Assembly (NCBI GenBank): GCA_947577075.1
Contig: CANPTW010000016.1
Span: 1-55,088, forward strand
Source of the DNA: an uncultured Oscillibacter sp.
Lineage (GTDB): Bacteria; Bacillota; Clostridia; Oscillospirales; Oscillospiraceae
DNA length: 55,088 nt
Reading direction: 5' to 3'
The notes under the pieces are model-generated. The model saw only the letters and a program-made list of their open reading frames with translations. It made no database searches and was not told the origin of the DNA. A program made the position numbers and the translations under genes. Within the stretch, counting starts at the first letter, position 1. The number at the start of each line of letters is the position of its first letter. This document shows, in pieces, positions 47,975 through 55,088 of this stretch.

Positions 47975-49099
47975 ATGCCAAGAAAAAATAACACCCGTGC
48001 GGCGGCGGGGGCTGGAAGTATTCGAAAGAGAAGTGATGGAACCTGGGAAGCCCGGTATGTCACAGGCCACGACCCTGGAACAGGCAAGCCTATCCGTAAA
48101 TCTGTATACGCGCAGACACAGCGGGAGGTCCGCCAGAGGCTGGCCCAGGCGATAGCCGCCATTGACAGCAACGACTATTTTGAACCGTCTAAAATGCCCC
48201 TGGCGCAATGGCTGGATATCTGGGCAGAGGAATACATGGGGGACAAGCGATATTCAACGAAGAAGACGTATAAGGCCAATATTGAGACCCATATCAAGCC
48301 CGCGCTGGGCGCTGTGCGATTATCCCAACTGATGCCGCATACCATCCAGAAATTTTATAATGGGCTGCTGGCAAGCGGGCAGAAGGTCCCCCGAAGGGAC
48401 AAGACCGGGACGATCGTCAAAAAAGACGGTGCAGTCGTATACGACACGGCCCCCATGTCTCCCAAGACCGTCCGCAACATCCACGGGACATTGACAAAGG
48501 CCCTCTCCACCGCCGTCAGCATCGGTTATCTGCGCGTGAATCCGGCGGACCGCGTGACGCTTCCCCGTATCGAGAAGAAGGAGCTTGCGCCGCTGACCGA
48601 CGCTCAGGTCAAGGACTTCCTCCAGGTATCCACCGGAGACAGCCTGGAAATCATCATGAAGGTAATCCTATTTACTGGTATGCGTGAATCAGAGGCCCTG
48701 GGCCTCACCTGGGACTGTGTTGACTTCAAGGCCGGAACCGTCAAGGTCTGCAAGCAGCTTCAAAAGCGCAAGCTGGAGGACGGCGGGGCCACGCTGACCC
48801 CCACAAAAAACGGAAAGTCCCGCACCTTGAAACCGGCCCCGTTCGTGATGGAGCTGTTGGAGCGCCAGAACCGGGAACAAGCGGCCCAGCGTCTGGCGGC
48901 GGGGGAAGCCTGGCAAGGCTGGCAGGACGCCAAAGGCCGCAGGACAGCGCTGGTATTTACCACGCCGGAGGGAAAGAGCATTTCCCAAACTTCCTTGCGG
49001 TATCACTTTAAGAAGGTCGTGGAGGCAATCGGGGCTCCCTCTTGCCGGGTCCATGACCTGCGTCACCCAAATGTCAAGCCCAAGACAAAAAGTTTTTGA
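47975..49099 (+). pseudogene. int: Tyrosine integrase cut off after the HxxR motif
   Basis: The reading of 374 residues has the AP2-like arm-binding start, a SAM-like core-binding domain (YSTKKTYKANIETHIKPALG) and the first catalytic residues Arg237 (TGMRESEALG) and the HDLRH motif (His360, Arg363). After that it changes to PNVKPKTKSF and stops. The expected GH-x-x-W/H motif and the nucleophilic Tyr are missing, so the protein should be inactive. The break coincides with the edge of the serine-recombinase element. Confidence 0.85.
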
Positions 49100-49130
49100 A
49101 GTTTTTTATAAAATTTTTCGGTTGTGTGCT

Positions 49131-49154
49131 ACGCTCCTATCGGGAGCGTTTTTT
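49131..49154 (+). terminator. Terminator hairpin at the element edge
   Basis: ACGCTCC/GGGAGCGT (49131-49149) is followed by TTTTT on the plus strand. It overlaps the end of the resolvase-like gene on the other strand. Confidence 0.6.
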
Positions 49155-49535
49155 CATATCCTCGAACATTGCACGGAGCATCGTGTAAAAGCTCAAATCC
49201 ACTTCCCCACAATCTGCCGTATGGACGCTGATACCGAGATCGCGAAGCAGATGCCAGTATTTTGTCACCTTGTCCGTATCACGGCCCAGACGGGTAAGGC
49301 TATGAATCAGGAGTACATCAACCTTCCCATCTTCTGCGGCCGTATGGAAATCCAGCAGACCCGGGCGGTCCATAGTGAGGCCGCTTCCCATATCGCTGGA
49401 AGCACCAACAATTTCAAAGTCATGTTCTTTTGCGTAGGCTTCCAGCGCGTTTTTCTGCGCCGCCAAAACCGCCGCGCTGTCAGGCCCATCGTGGGCCACA
49501 CGGCAGTAAATCCAAACCTTTTTCTGTTCCATCAC
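49137..49535 (-). CDS. Resolvase-domain protein without the catalytic serine
   Basis: The 132-residue protein contains only the N-terminal resolvase domain (VWIYCRVAHDGPDSAAVLAA, then DVLLIHSLTRLGRDTDKV). In active enzymes the first motif is YxRVS; here Ser is replaced by Ala (CRVA). It has no DNA-binding recombinase domain. It is probably a regulatory or structural partner of the large recombinases and overlaps the next gene by four bases. Confidence 0.82.
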   Translation of the reverse strand: MMEQKKVWIYCRVAHDGPDSAAVLAAQKNALEAYAKEHDFEIVGASSDMGSGLTMDRPGLLDFHTAAEDGKVDVLLIHSLTRLGRDTDKVTKYWHLLRDLGISVHTADCGEVDLSFYTMLRAMFEDMKKRSR

Positions 49536-51082
49536 GCCGCCTCCATGCAGAAGTCTTTCATCTTCCAGATGATCTCCACCTGATTATTCGGATAGACATA
49601 TACCCGGTCGATCAGCGTATCGGCCAGCCCAGCCGTCAGGCCACCAGCCCCGACTACCTCCCGCGCCAGCTCGGTCCTGGCGCTTTTTGATTTTTCGTCC
49701 ATCTCCATCTGCGAGGTCTGCACCTTCAAATTGGAGTGGATTTCCCGCAGCCGGTCAAGCTCGCTGTCAACAGCGGCTTTCTCGCTTTTGTAGTCCTCTA
49801 TGGTGATCTGCTTCAAAATGAACTGCTCATACAGCGCCCGCTTCTGGTCCAGACAGCGATTGATCTGCTTGTCATACTCGGCCTGTTCCGCAAGCTGAAC
49901 ATCCAGCATCCCGGCGTTGGAGAGATCAGCCACATTCAAAATGACCTGGGCCTGTTTAGAGAGGATTTCGTACAACATCCCTTCCAGCTCCGCCTCCGTG
50001 ACCGTCAGGCCGTGACAGGGGGCGGCTTCGTTTACCCTGCTGTGCCGACACTGAAAATAGTGATTTCTGTTTGCCGTGCGCGGCATAGCGTGATGGCAGC
50101 ACCCACAGAACACTTTGCACCGCAAGGGGTAGGCCCTGGCGCTTTTCTTGGGCGATTTCATCCGGGGTCGCTGGGCCTGCACCTGCTCGAACAGTTCCTT
50201 GCTGATGATAGCCTGATGATGGTCGGGAATCTTGACCCACTGGCTTTCATCTTTCATCCGAACCCGGTGCCCGCCCACCTCCGTTACTTCCCGCTTTCCG
50301 ATGATATATGTGCCGGTGTAGCGTTCATCCTCCAGAATGTGAATCACAGAGGATTCCGGCCAAATCCCACAGCACCGGGAAATGTCGTGGCCGTTGTAGC
50401 CATGGGCCGCTTTGTACTCGGCAGGAGTGGGGATATGACGCTCAAACAGGGCCTTGACAATCTCGTTCGGAGTGTACCCATCCCGCGCCAATTCAAAGAT
50501 CATCTGGACAATGGGGGCAGTTTCCTCGTTCGGCTCCATGCGGCCATCCGCGCCCTTACGGTAGCCGTAGGGACAGGTCTTGCTCTGGTATTCGCCCCGC
50601 CGAAACTTCACATACTTGGCACTTTTGTATTTGATGGACAGGTCCCGGCTGTAAAACTCGCTGACCAGATACTTGAACGCCACATTGATGCCGCCCGTGT
50701 CGCCGTGGAGAGTGTCGCTGTCAAAATTGTCGTTGATGGAAATGAAGCGGACGCCGTACAGAGGGAAAACCATTTCCATAAAGTACCCGACCTCAATGCT
50801 GTTGCGCCCGAACCGGGTGAAGTCCTTCACAACGATGCAGTTGATCTTGCCCTCCCGTATCTGGTCAAGCAATTCCTGGACGGCGGGCCGCTCGAAGTTG
50901 GTCCCGCTATACCCGTTGTCGATGAACTCCAGGACTTCCACATTCTTGACGCCCTCCATGGCGTCAACGTACTGGTGGAGCGCGTTTTTCTGGTTCTCAA
51001 TGCTGAAACTGCCCACCTTGCTATCTTCGGTGGAGAGGCGGATATAGAGAGCGATCACATAGGGGATCAGGCCGCTACTCAT
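49532..51082 (-). CDS. Large serine recombinase
   Basis: The 516-residue protein has a resolvase domain (ALYIRLSTEDSKVGSFSIEN with the catalytic Ser, then VKDFTRFGRNSIEVG), a recombinase domain (YGYRKGADGRMEPNEETAP), a zinc ribbon (CGCCHHAMPRTANRNHYFQC) and a coiled-coil C-terminus. It catalyses site-specific integration or excision of the element. It overlaps the next upstream recombinase gene by eight bases. Confidence 0.95.
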   Translation of the reverse strand: MSSGLIPYVIALYIRLSTEDSKVGSFSIENQKNALHQYVDAMEGVKNVEVLEFIDNGYSGTNFERPAVQELLDQIREGKINCIVVKDFTRFGRNSIEVGYFMEMVFPLYGVRFISINDNFDSDTLHGDTGGINVAFKYLVSEFYSRDLSIKYKSAKYVKFRRGEYQSKTCPYGYRKGADGRMEPNEETAPIVQMIFELARDGYTPNEIVKALFERHIPTPAEYKAAHGYNGHDISRCCGIWPESSVIHILEDERYTGTYIIGKREVTEVGGHRVRMKDESQWVKIPDHHQAIISKELFEQVQAQRPRMKSPKKSARAYPLRCKVFCGCCHHAMPRTANRNHYFQCRHSRVNEAAPCHGLTVTEAELEGMLYEILSKQAQVILNVADLSNAGMLDVQLAEQAEYDKQINRCLDQKRALYEQFILKQITIEDYKSEKAAVDSELDRLREIHSNLKVQTSQMEMDEKSKSARTELAREVVGAGGLTAGLADTLIDRVYVYPNNQVEIIWKMKDFCMEAA

Positions 51083-52727
51083 TTCCCAGCACCTCCATCA
51101 CACGCTCAAAGCCGCTTTCAAAGGCAAAGTCGATGGAAACATCCTCCGGGCCGTTCACCGTGACCCGCCCAATCAGTTGGTTTACCAGAAGGGCGGAGAG
51201 GGCCGTGTCCTTGTCCACCGCCGCCAGCTTGTCGGCCATGCTGGTGTACCGTGCCACCTGCCGCTCCAATTCGGATTGCCGGGTCTGAAGCTGCTGGGCG
51301 CGTTCCACCGCGCCGCTGATCTTCCGGTTGTAATCCTCCTGCATTTCCAGATACTCCGCCCTGGTGAGGATGCCCTTGACGAAACTCTCATAGAGGCCAG
51401 CGCGGAGGGCCTTGTCTTTCTGTGTCTGCCGTCCCAGCTCGGCAATCTCCTGATCCACCTGGGCCTTCTGCGCGGCAATCTTGCCGTCACACTGTTTCAG
51501 CCGCAGGGCCTCGCCCATCACGACCTCGGCTTTCTGCCGGATGATGGTGAGAATAGCGTTGAATAAATCAGGCTCCCGGACATATACCTTGGCTTCGCAG
51601 GCTCCTTTGCCAATCCGGTCATTGGAAATACAGTGGTAAACATAGTAGCCGCATTGATGCCGCTGGCGGTGGAGATTCTTGCCGCAGCACCCGCAGAACA
51701 CACGCCCCCGCAGGATGTTTTCGGTATAGGGGACCTTTTTCGCCGGGGACTTACCCCTCTGCGCCGCTTTTTCCCGGACAGCCTGGGCCTTTGCGAACAC
51801 CTCCCGGCTGACCAGCGGCTCATGGGTATTGCGTACCACGATCCAATCCTCCGGCTTGGTGACAACCTGCTTATGGCCGATATTGGTATGCTTACCCTGG
51901 ACCATATCGCCGGTATAAACCTGATCCGCCAGAATCTTCCCCACGGTCCAGGTCTGCCACTTGCCGCTGCCAGCCAGCTTGTTATCATAGCTGAACAGGC
52001 CGCATGAAGCATGATAGTATCCGGGGGTCATAACGCCGCTCTCGTTCAGCCGCTTCACGATCACATTCAGCGCAACGCCCTCAAGCGTCCACTGGAAAAT
52101 CTGCCGGACGATAGGGGCCGTGTCCTCGTTGACCAGCAGGCGGTGGCAGTTGTCCGGGTCCTTCCGGTAGCCGTAGGGCGGACGCGCCCCCACAAACTCC
52201 CCGTCCCGCATGGCCTGATTCTGCTGTGCCCGGACCTTCTTGCTGATGTCGGCGGCGTAAGCCTCGTTAATCATATTTTTCAGCGGCACAATCAGATGAT
52301 TACCGCTGTTTTCGGCATCCTCGCTGTCAAATTGGTCATTGACGGCGATAAACCGCACCCCATGGAGGGGAAAATACTTTTCGATGTAGTACCCGGTGTC
52401 GATAGTATTCCGGCCCAGACGGGAGAGGTCCTTTACCACGATGCAGTTGATTTTCCCGGCCTCAATATCCCCCAGCATCCGCTGAAAGGCTTCCCGCTCA
52501 AAGGTTCGGCCCGTGGTGCCGTTGTCGGTGTAGACCTCCGTAATCTCAATATCCGGGCACAGAGCGATATACGCCTCCATGATCTGCCGCTGCGTTTCCA
52601 GGGAATCGCCCTTCTTACCGTTGAACTCCACCGACAGCCGGATATAGAGCGCCGCCCGCCAGATTTTCATAGAGGCCCGCTTCGGCGTCACCTGGGCCGC
52701 AACGTCCTTCCTGCTTTTCCGCGCCAT
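51075..52727 (-). CDS. Large serine recombinase
   Basis: The 550-residue protein has the same order: resolvase domain (ALYIRLSVEFNGKKGDSLET with Ser), VKDLSRLGRNTIDTGYYIEK, recombinase domain, zinc ribbon (CGCCGKNLHRQRHQCGYYVY) and a long coiled coil. It is a distinct paralogue, not a recent copy of its neighbours. Confidence 0.95.
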   Translation of the reverse strand: MARKSRKDVAAQVTPKRASMKIWRAALYIRLSVEFNGKKGDSLETQRQIMEAYIALCPDIEITEVYTDNGTTGRTFEREAFQRMLGDIEAGKINCIVVKDLSRLGRNTIDTGYYIEKYFPLHGVRFIAVNDQFDSEDAENSGNHLIVPLKNMINEAYAADISKKVRAQQNQAMRDGEFVGARPPYGYRKDPDNCHRLLVNEDTAPIVRQIFQWTLEGVALNVIVKRLNESGVMTPGYYHASCGLFSYDNKLAGSGKWQTWTVGKILADQVYTGDMVQGKHTNIGHKQVVTKPEDWIVVRNTHEPLVSREVFAKAQAVREKAAQRGKSPAKKVPYTENILRGRVFCGCCGKNLHRQRHQCGYYVYHCISNDRIGKGACEAKVYVREPDLFNAILTIIRQKAEVVMGEALRLKQCDGKIAAQKAQVDQEIAELGRQTQKDKALRAGLYESFVKGILTRAEYLEMQEDYNRKISGAVERAQQLQTRQSELERQVARYTSMADKLAAVDKDTALSALLVNQLIGRVTVNGPEDVSIDFAFESGFERVMEVLGNE

Positions 52728-54395
52728 TTACGCCGCCTCCTTTTCCATGGCCGTCAGATCGTTCAGAATATCCTTCAAATCGGGCGGGAGCTTCCCCATT
52801 TCGTCCAGGCGTTTCAGCACCTTGACGTATTCGATGTGATAGCGGAGAGTGATAACCAGATCATCCTTCGCGTTCACCCGGATGGACTGGACCAGGGCGA
52901 TCACCGCCCGCCGGTCCAGCGTGGTCATGGCGGAGAACTCCTTGAAGTGCTGGGTCCACCGCAGGCGGGAACTGCTGTTGTTCGTCACCAGCTCCATCTC
53001 GGCCCGCAAACGGTCAATGGCCTCCTGCGCCTGTTCTGCCCGCTCGGTGTAAAGGTTCTTCAAATCCTGATAGTCCTTTTTGCTGATAAGATTGGCAATG
53101 AAATTCTCATACAGCGTGGACTTGAACTGGCGGGCTTCTTCCAGCTTCGCTTGGTTATCCGCGATCTGCCCCTTGAACTTGGCAATTTCCTCCTGGTTGA
53201 TCTGTTCCTCGCTGATGCCGTCCAGAACCTCGTCCAAAGAGACAATGTGCCGGATATGGGCCTGGAGACTGACCAGGACGCAGTTGATTAGATCGTTCTC
53301 TTTCAGCATGACCGGATGGGTGCAGCCCTTTTTCTTCCCGGTGGGACAGTGATAATAGATGTACTTCTTGCCCTTGACCGTATTGGTTTTCCGGGTCATG
53401 CGCCCGCCGCAGGAGCCGCATACCAGCAGACCGGAGAATAGATACACCGCCTCGCCGTCCGGGGCCGTCCGGGTGTCCAGGCTGGAAATCTTCTGAACGA
53501 GGTCAAAATCCCGCTTCTGGATGATCGGCTCATGGGCGTTTTCAATGCGGACCCATTCCTCCGCTGGCTTATGGATGATGTTCTTCAGCTTGTGATTGTG
53601 GGTTTCCTGCCGTCCCTGCAAGAGAACGCCGGTGTAGGTTTCCTCCTGCAAAATGCGAATCACGGCACGGGCGGACCACTTGGCGTCCGGCACGTCCGCA
53701 TAGCCGCCAGTGGGATGGGGCAGGCCCCGGCTGTCCTTGTAGGCCATGGGGGAGAGGACGCCCAGCCGGTTCAATTCCTCTGCGATATGCTTGGCACTGG
53801 CCCCGTCAATGCGGCGGCGGTAAATGTCCCGCACCACGCGGGCGGCATCTTCGTCAATGAGAAGGTGGTTTTTGTTCTCCGGGTCCTTCCGATAGCCATA
53901 AATGGGGCAAGAGCCTACATAGTCCCCGTTCTGCCGCTTGGTCAGCAGGGCGCTCCGGGTTTTCACGGAAATATCGTGGGAATAGGTGTCGTTCAGCAGA
54001 TTTTTCAGCGTGATATGGAGATCGTCGCCGTTCTGCTCGTTGGCGGTGTCGATGCCGTCATTGATAGAGATAAAGCGGACGCCATAGGTGGGAAAGACCT
54101 GCCGAAGATAGCGGCCAGTCTCGATGTACTCCCGGCCCAGGCGGGATAAGTCCTTGACGATCACGCAGTTGATCTTACCGGAAACAATGTCGTTCATCAT
54201 TTCCTGGAAGGCCGGACGGTCGAACAGAACGCCGCTGTAACCATCGTCCACCCGCTCGGATACCAGCTCAATATCCGGGTGAGCCGCCACAAAGTCCTCG
54301 ATCAGCTTCTTCTGATTGGCAATACTGTCGCTCTCCACGCTGCGGTCAGCGGAGTAGGAGAGGCGCAGGTAAGCGTCGCCTTTGTATTTCGGCAT
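52728..54395 (-). CDS. Large serine recombinase
   Basis: The 555-residue protein starts MPKYKGDAYLRLSYSADRSV with the catalytic Ser in LRLS, VKDLSRLGREYIETGRYLRQ, a zinc ribbon (CGSCGGRMTRKTN) and a coiled coil. The ATG at 54395 has AAAGGAG; a TTG at 54416 lies upstream of that site. It is the first gene of the three-recombinase operon. Confidence 0.95.
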   Translation of the reverse strand: MPKYKGDAYLRLSYSADRSVESDSIANQKKLIEDFVAAHPDIELVSERVDDGYSGVLFDRPAFQEMMNDIVSGKINCVIVKDLSRLGREYIETGRYLRQVFPTYGVRFISINDGIDTANEQNGDDLHITLKNLLNDTYSHDISVKTRSALLTKRQNGDYVGSCPIYGYRKDPENKNHLLIDEDAARVVRDIYRRRIDGASAKHIAEELNRLGVLSPMAYKDSRGLPHPTGGYADVPDAKWSARAVIRILQEETYTGVLLQGRQETHNHKLKNIIHKPAEEWVRIENAHEPIIQKRDFDLVQKISSLDTRTAPDGEAVYLFSGLLVCGSCGGRMTRKTNTVKGKKYIYYHCPTGKKKGCTHPVMLKENDLINCVLVSLQAHIRHIVSLDEVLDGISEEQINQEEIAKFKGQIADNQAKLEEARQFKSTLYENFIANLISKKDYQDLKNLYTERAEQAQEAIDRLRAEMELVTNNSSSRLRWTQHFKEFSAMTTLDRRAVIALVQSIRVNAKDDLVITLRYHIEYVKVLKRLDEMGKLPPDLKDILNDLTAMEKEAA

Positions 54396-54483
54396 GAAAA
54401 AATCACTCCTTTGCAAATGACGGACTTACCCTCATAAGCAAGAAGTGATTGGAATGACCTATTAAATTCTTTTTCCAGTCACA

Positions 54484-54512
54484 AGTATAACACACCTCCA
54501 TGGGCAAGTCAA
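54484..54512 (-). promoter_or_regulatory. Promoter of the recombinase operon
   Basis: TTGACT (54512-54507) and TATACT (54489-54484) on the minus strand are 17 bp apart, about 90 bp before the first recombinase start. Confidence 0.7.
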
Positions 54513-54524
54513 CACATTAAAGTG

Positions 54525-54743
54525 CTAAATTAAAATCTGTTTCAAGCAGTCCTCCAGGGACACGCCGTTGTCGGCAAACTGCGCCCGGACGGTGAATTTG
54601 CCGCACTTGAAGCAGTAGGGATTTTTGATCTGCCGGAGAAATTCGGCAATCCGCTCGTCCTTGGGGAGCTTCGGGTCTACGGTCACATCCCGAATGTCGG
54701 CCAGGGGCATACCAGCAGAGGAAAGGAACAGGGGCTGTTTCAT
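54525..54743 (-). CDS. Small conjugative-element protein (DUF6870-like)
   Basis: The 72-residue protein reads SSAGMPLADIRDVTVDPKLP, then KNPYCFKCGKFTVRAQFADN and a C-terminal LEDCLKQILI. The CFKCG pair may bind metal. Small proteins of this form are conserved in Clostridia conjugative elements. AAAGGGGG precedes its ATG. Confidence 0.75.
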   Translation of the reverse strand: MKQPLFLSSAGMPLADIRDVTVDPKLPKDERIAEFLRQIKNPYCFKCGKFTVRAQFADNGVSLEDCLKQILI

Positions 54744-54757
54744 GACTGCGCCCCCTT

Positions 54758-55088
54758 TCAGCGTTTGAAGCGGTAGGGCAGCTCCGCGCCCCCGCTGTTG
54801 TATTTGTCCAGAATGATACGGGCGAAGCGGAGGCCAACGTCCGTCTCAATGCGGCCCAGCCGAATAATTTCCTCCGGGCTGACGGCGGACATTCGCCGGA
54901 TAAAGGTGCGGTCACGCAGCTCCGTCTCATAGGTCTTGACGAACAGAGCCATACCGGAGAGCATAGAGGCTTTCAGAGAATTGGGTGTCCCCTGCCACGT
55001 TCCGGCCAGCAGGGACAGCATACGGGCAAAGCACTCGCCGCCGAGAAGCTGGTAGGCGTTGATAAGGGTACGGACGGGGGCGATCTCA
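54758..55088 (-). CDS. Conjugative-element protein, 5' end outside window (DUF6551-like)
   Basis: The visible 109 C-terminal residues run EIAPVRTLINAYQLLGGECF through GTWQGTPNSLKASMLSGMAL to NSGGAELPYRFKR. This matches the C-terminal half of a ParB-like/DUF6551 protein common in such elements. It ends 14 bp before the next gene. Confidence 0.72.
   Translation of the reverse strand, partial: EIAPVRTLINAYQLLGGECFARMLSLLAGTWQGTPNSLKASMLSGMALFVKTYETELRDRTFIRRMSAVSPEEIIRLGRIETDVGLRFARIILDKYNSGGAELPYRFKR

Larger units (their letters stand above)
32878..49062. mobile_element. Integrated phage satellite or deleted prophage
   Basis: Bounded left by the tRNA 3' end and right by an interrupted tyrosine integrase. 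Inside are repressor, excisionase-like and primase genes, a PD-(D/E)XK nuclease, a TerS-like gene, tail chaperone and tape-measure genes, and AT-rich cargo. I find no large terminase, portal, protease, major capsid, tail fibre, holin or lysin gene. Confidence 0.75.
49063..55088. mobile_element. Left edge of a serine-recombinase conjugative-type element
   Basis: Starts at the point where integrase homology ends and runs off the window. It has four recombinase-type genes in a row and two genes of kinds usual in Clostridia conjugative elements. The exact border needs a comparison with an uninterrupted integrase gene. Confidence 0.7.

Noticed and set aside
32878..49062. Calling the element a complete inducible prophage
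   Set aside because: No large terminase, portal, capsid, protease, fibre or lysis gene could be found in any frame, and the integrase is broken.
49736..51163. 475-codon plus-strand frame opposite the serine recombinases
   Set aside because: Shadow frame; the recombinase motifs are on the other strand.

Overview
The window looks like a chromosome segment of a GC-rich gut Clostridia bacterium, most likely Oscillospiraceae (Flavonifractor/Lawsonibacter/Oscillibacter-like). The grounds are Firmicutes-type promoters and AGGAGG ribosome sites, GC-rich codon use, LplABC-type sugar transport, an ANTAR nitrogen regulator, glycyl-radical chemistry, and multi-recombinase conjugative elements. The genus is inference; there is no rRNA gene or other marker to fix it.

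Region 1 (1-3.6 kb, minus strand) is a nitrogen module: glnA, an overlapping ANTAR-domain regulator, and an ammonium transporter that runs into a C-terminal P-II-like domain at the window edge. Both glnA and amt carry a terminator-like hairpin in the 5' leader, which suggests ANTAR-controlled antitermination. Region 2 (3.6-12.5 kb) is a sucrose/fructo-oligosaccharide operon (two LplBC-type permeases, a binding lipoprotein, an MsmK-type ATPase, a GH32 hydrolase and a fructokinase), divergent from a LacI regulator with repeated operator-like palindromes between them. Region 3 (12.5-16.6 kb) holds three linked envelope genes, a Phd/RelE-type toxin-antitoxin pair and a zinc-ribbon membrane protein.

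Region 4 (16.6-31.1 kb, plus strand) is the most interesting chromosomal locus. It contains an AraC regulator, a ribose-type ABC transporter with two permeases, a decayed MFS gene, a glycyl-radical activase, a C-x-E-type glycyl radical enzyme, a dihydroorotase-like amidohydrolase, an AtuA-family protein with its small C-terminal partner as a separate gene, and an aldehyde dehydrogenase. I know of no described pathway with this set. A 3-methyladenine DNA glycosylase gene follows.

Region 5 (32.9-49.1 kb) is an integrated phage-related element. It begins at a 23-bp tRNA 3' end followed, on the minus strand, by a host terminator. It carries an integrase, repressor, excisionase-like protein, primase-helicase, PD-(D/E)XK nuclease, TerS-like protein, tail-assembly chaperone with a likely -1 frameshift, and a tape-measure protein with seven 28-residue repeats. 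I find no large terminase, portal, capsid or lysis gene. It is either a phage satellite that brings its own packaging-recognition and tail-length proteins, or a deleted prophage. An AT-rich cargo block (34.6-37.5 kb) holds a ribbon-helix-helix/HExxH gene pair, a membrane protein and a DUF3800 protein. Region 6 (49.1 kb to the end) is the edge of a second element with three large serine recombinases; its insertion appears to have cut off the C-terminus of the first element's integrase, so the two elements are nested.
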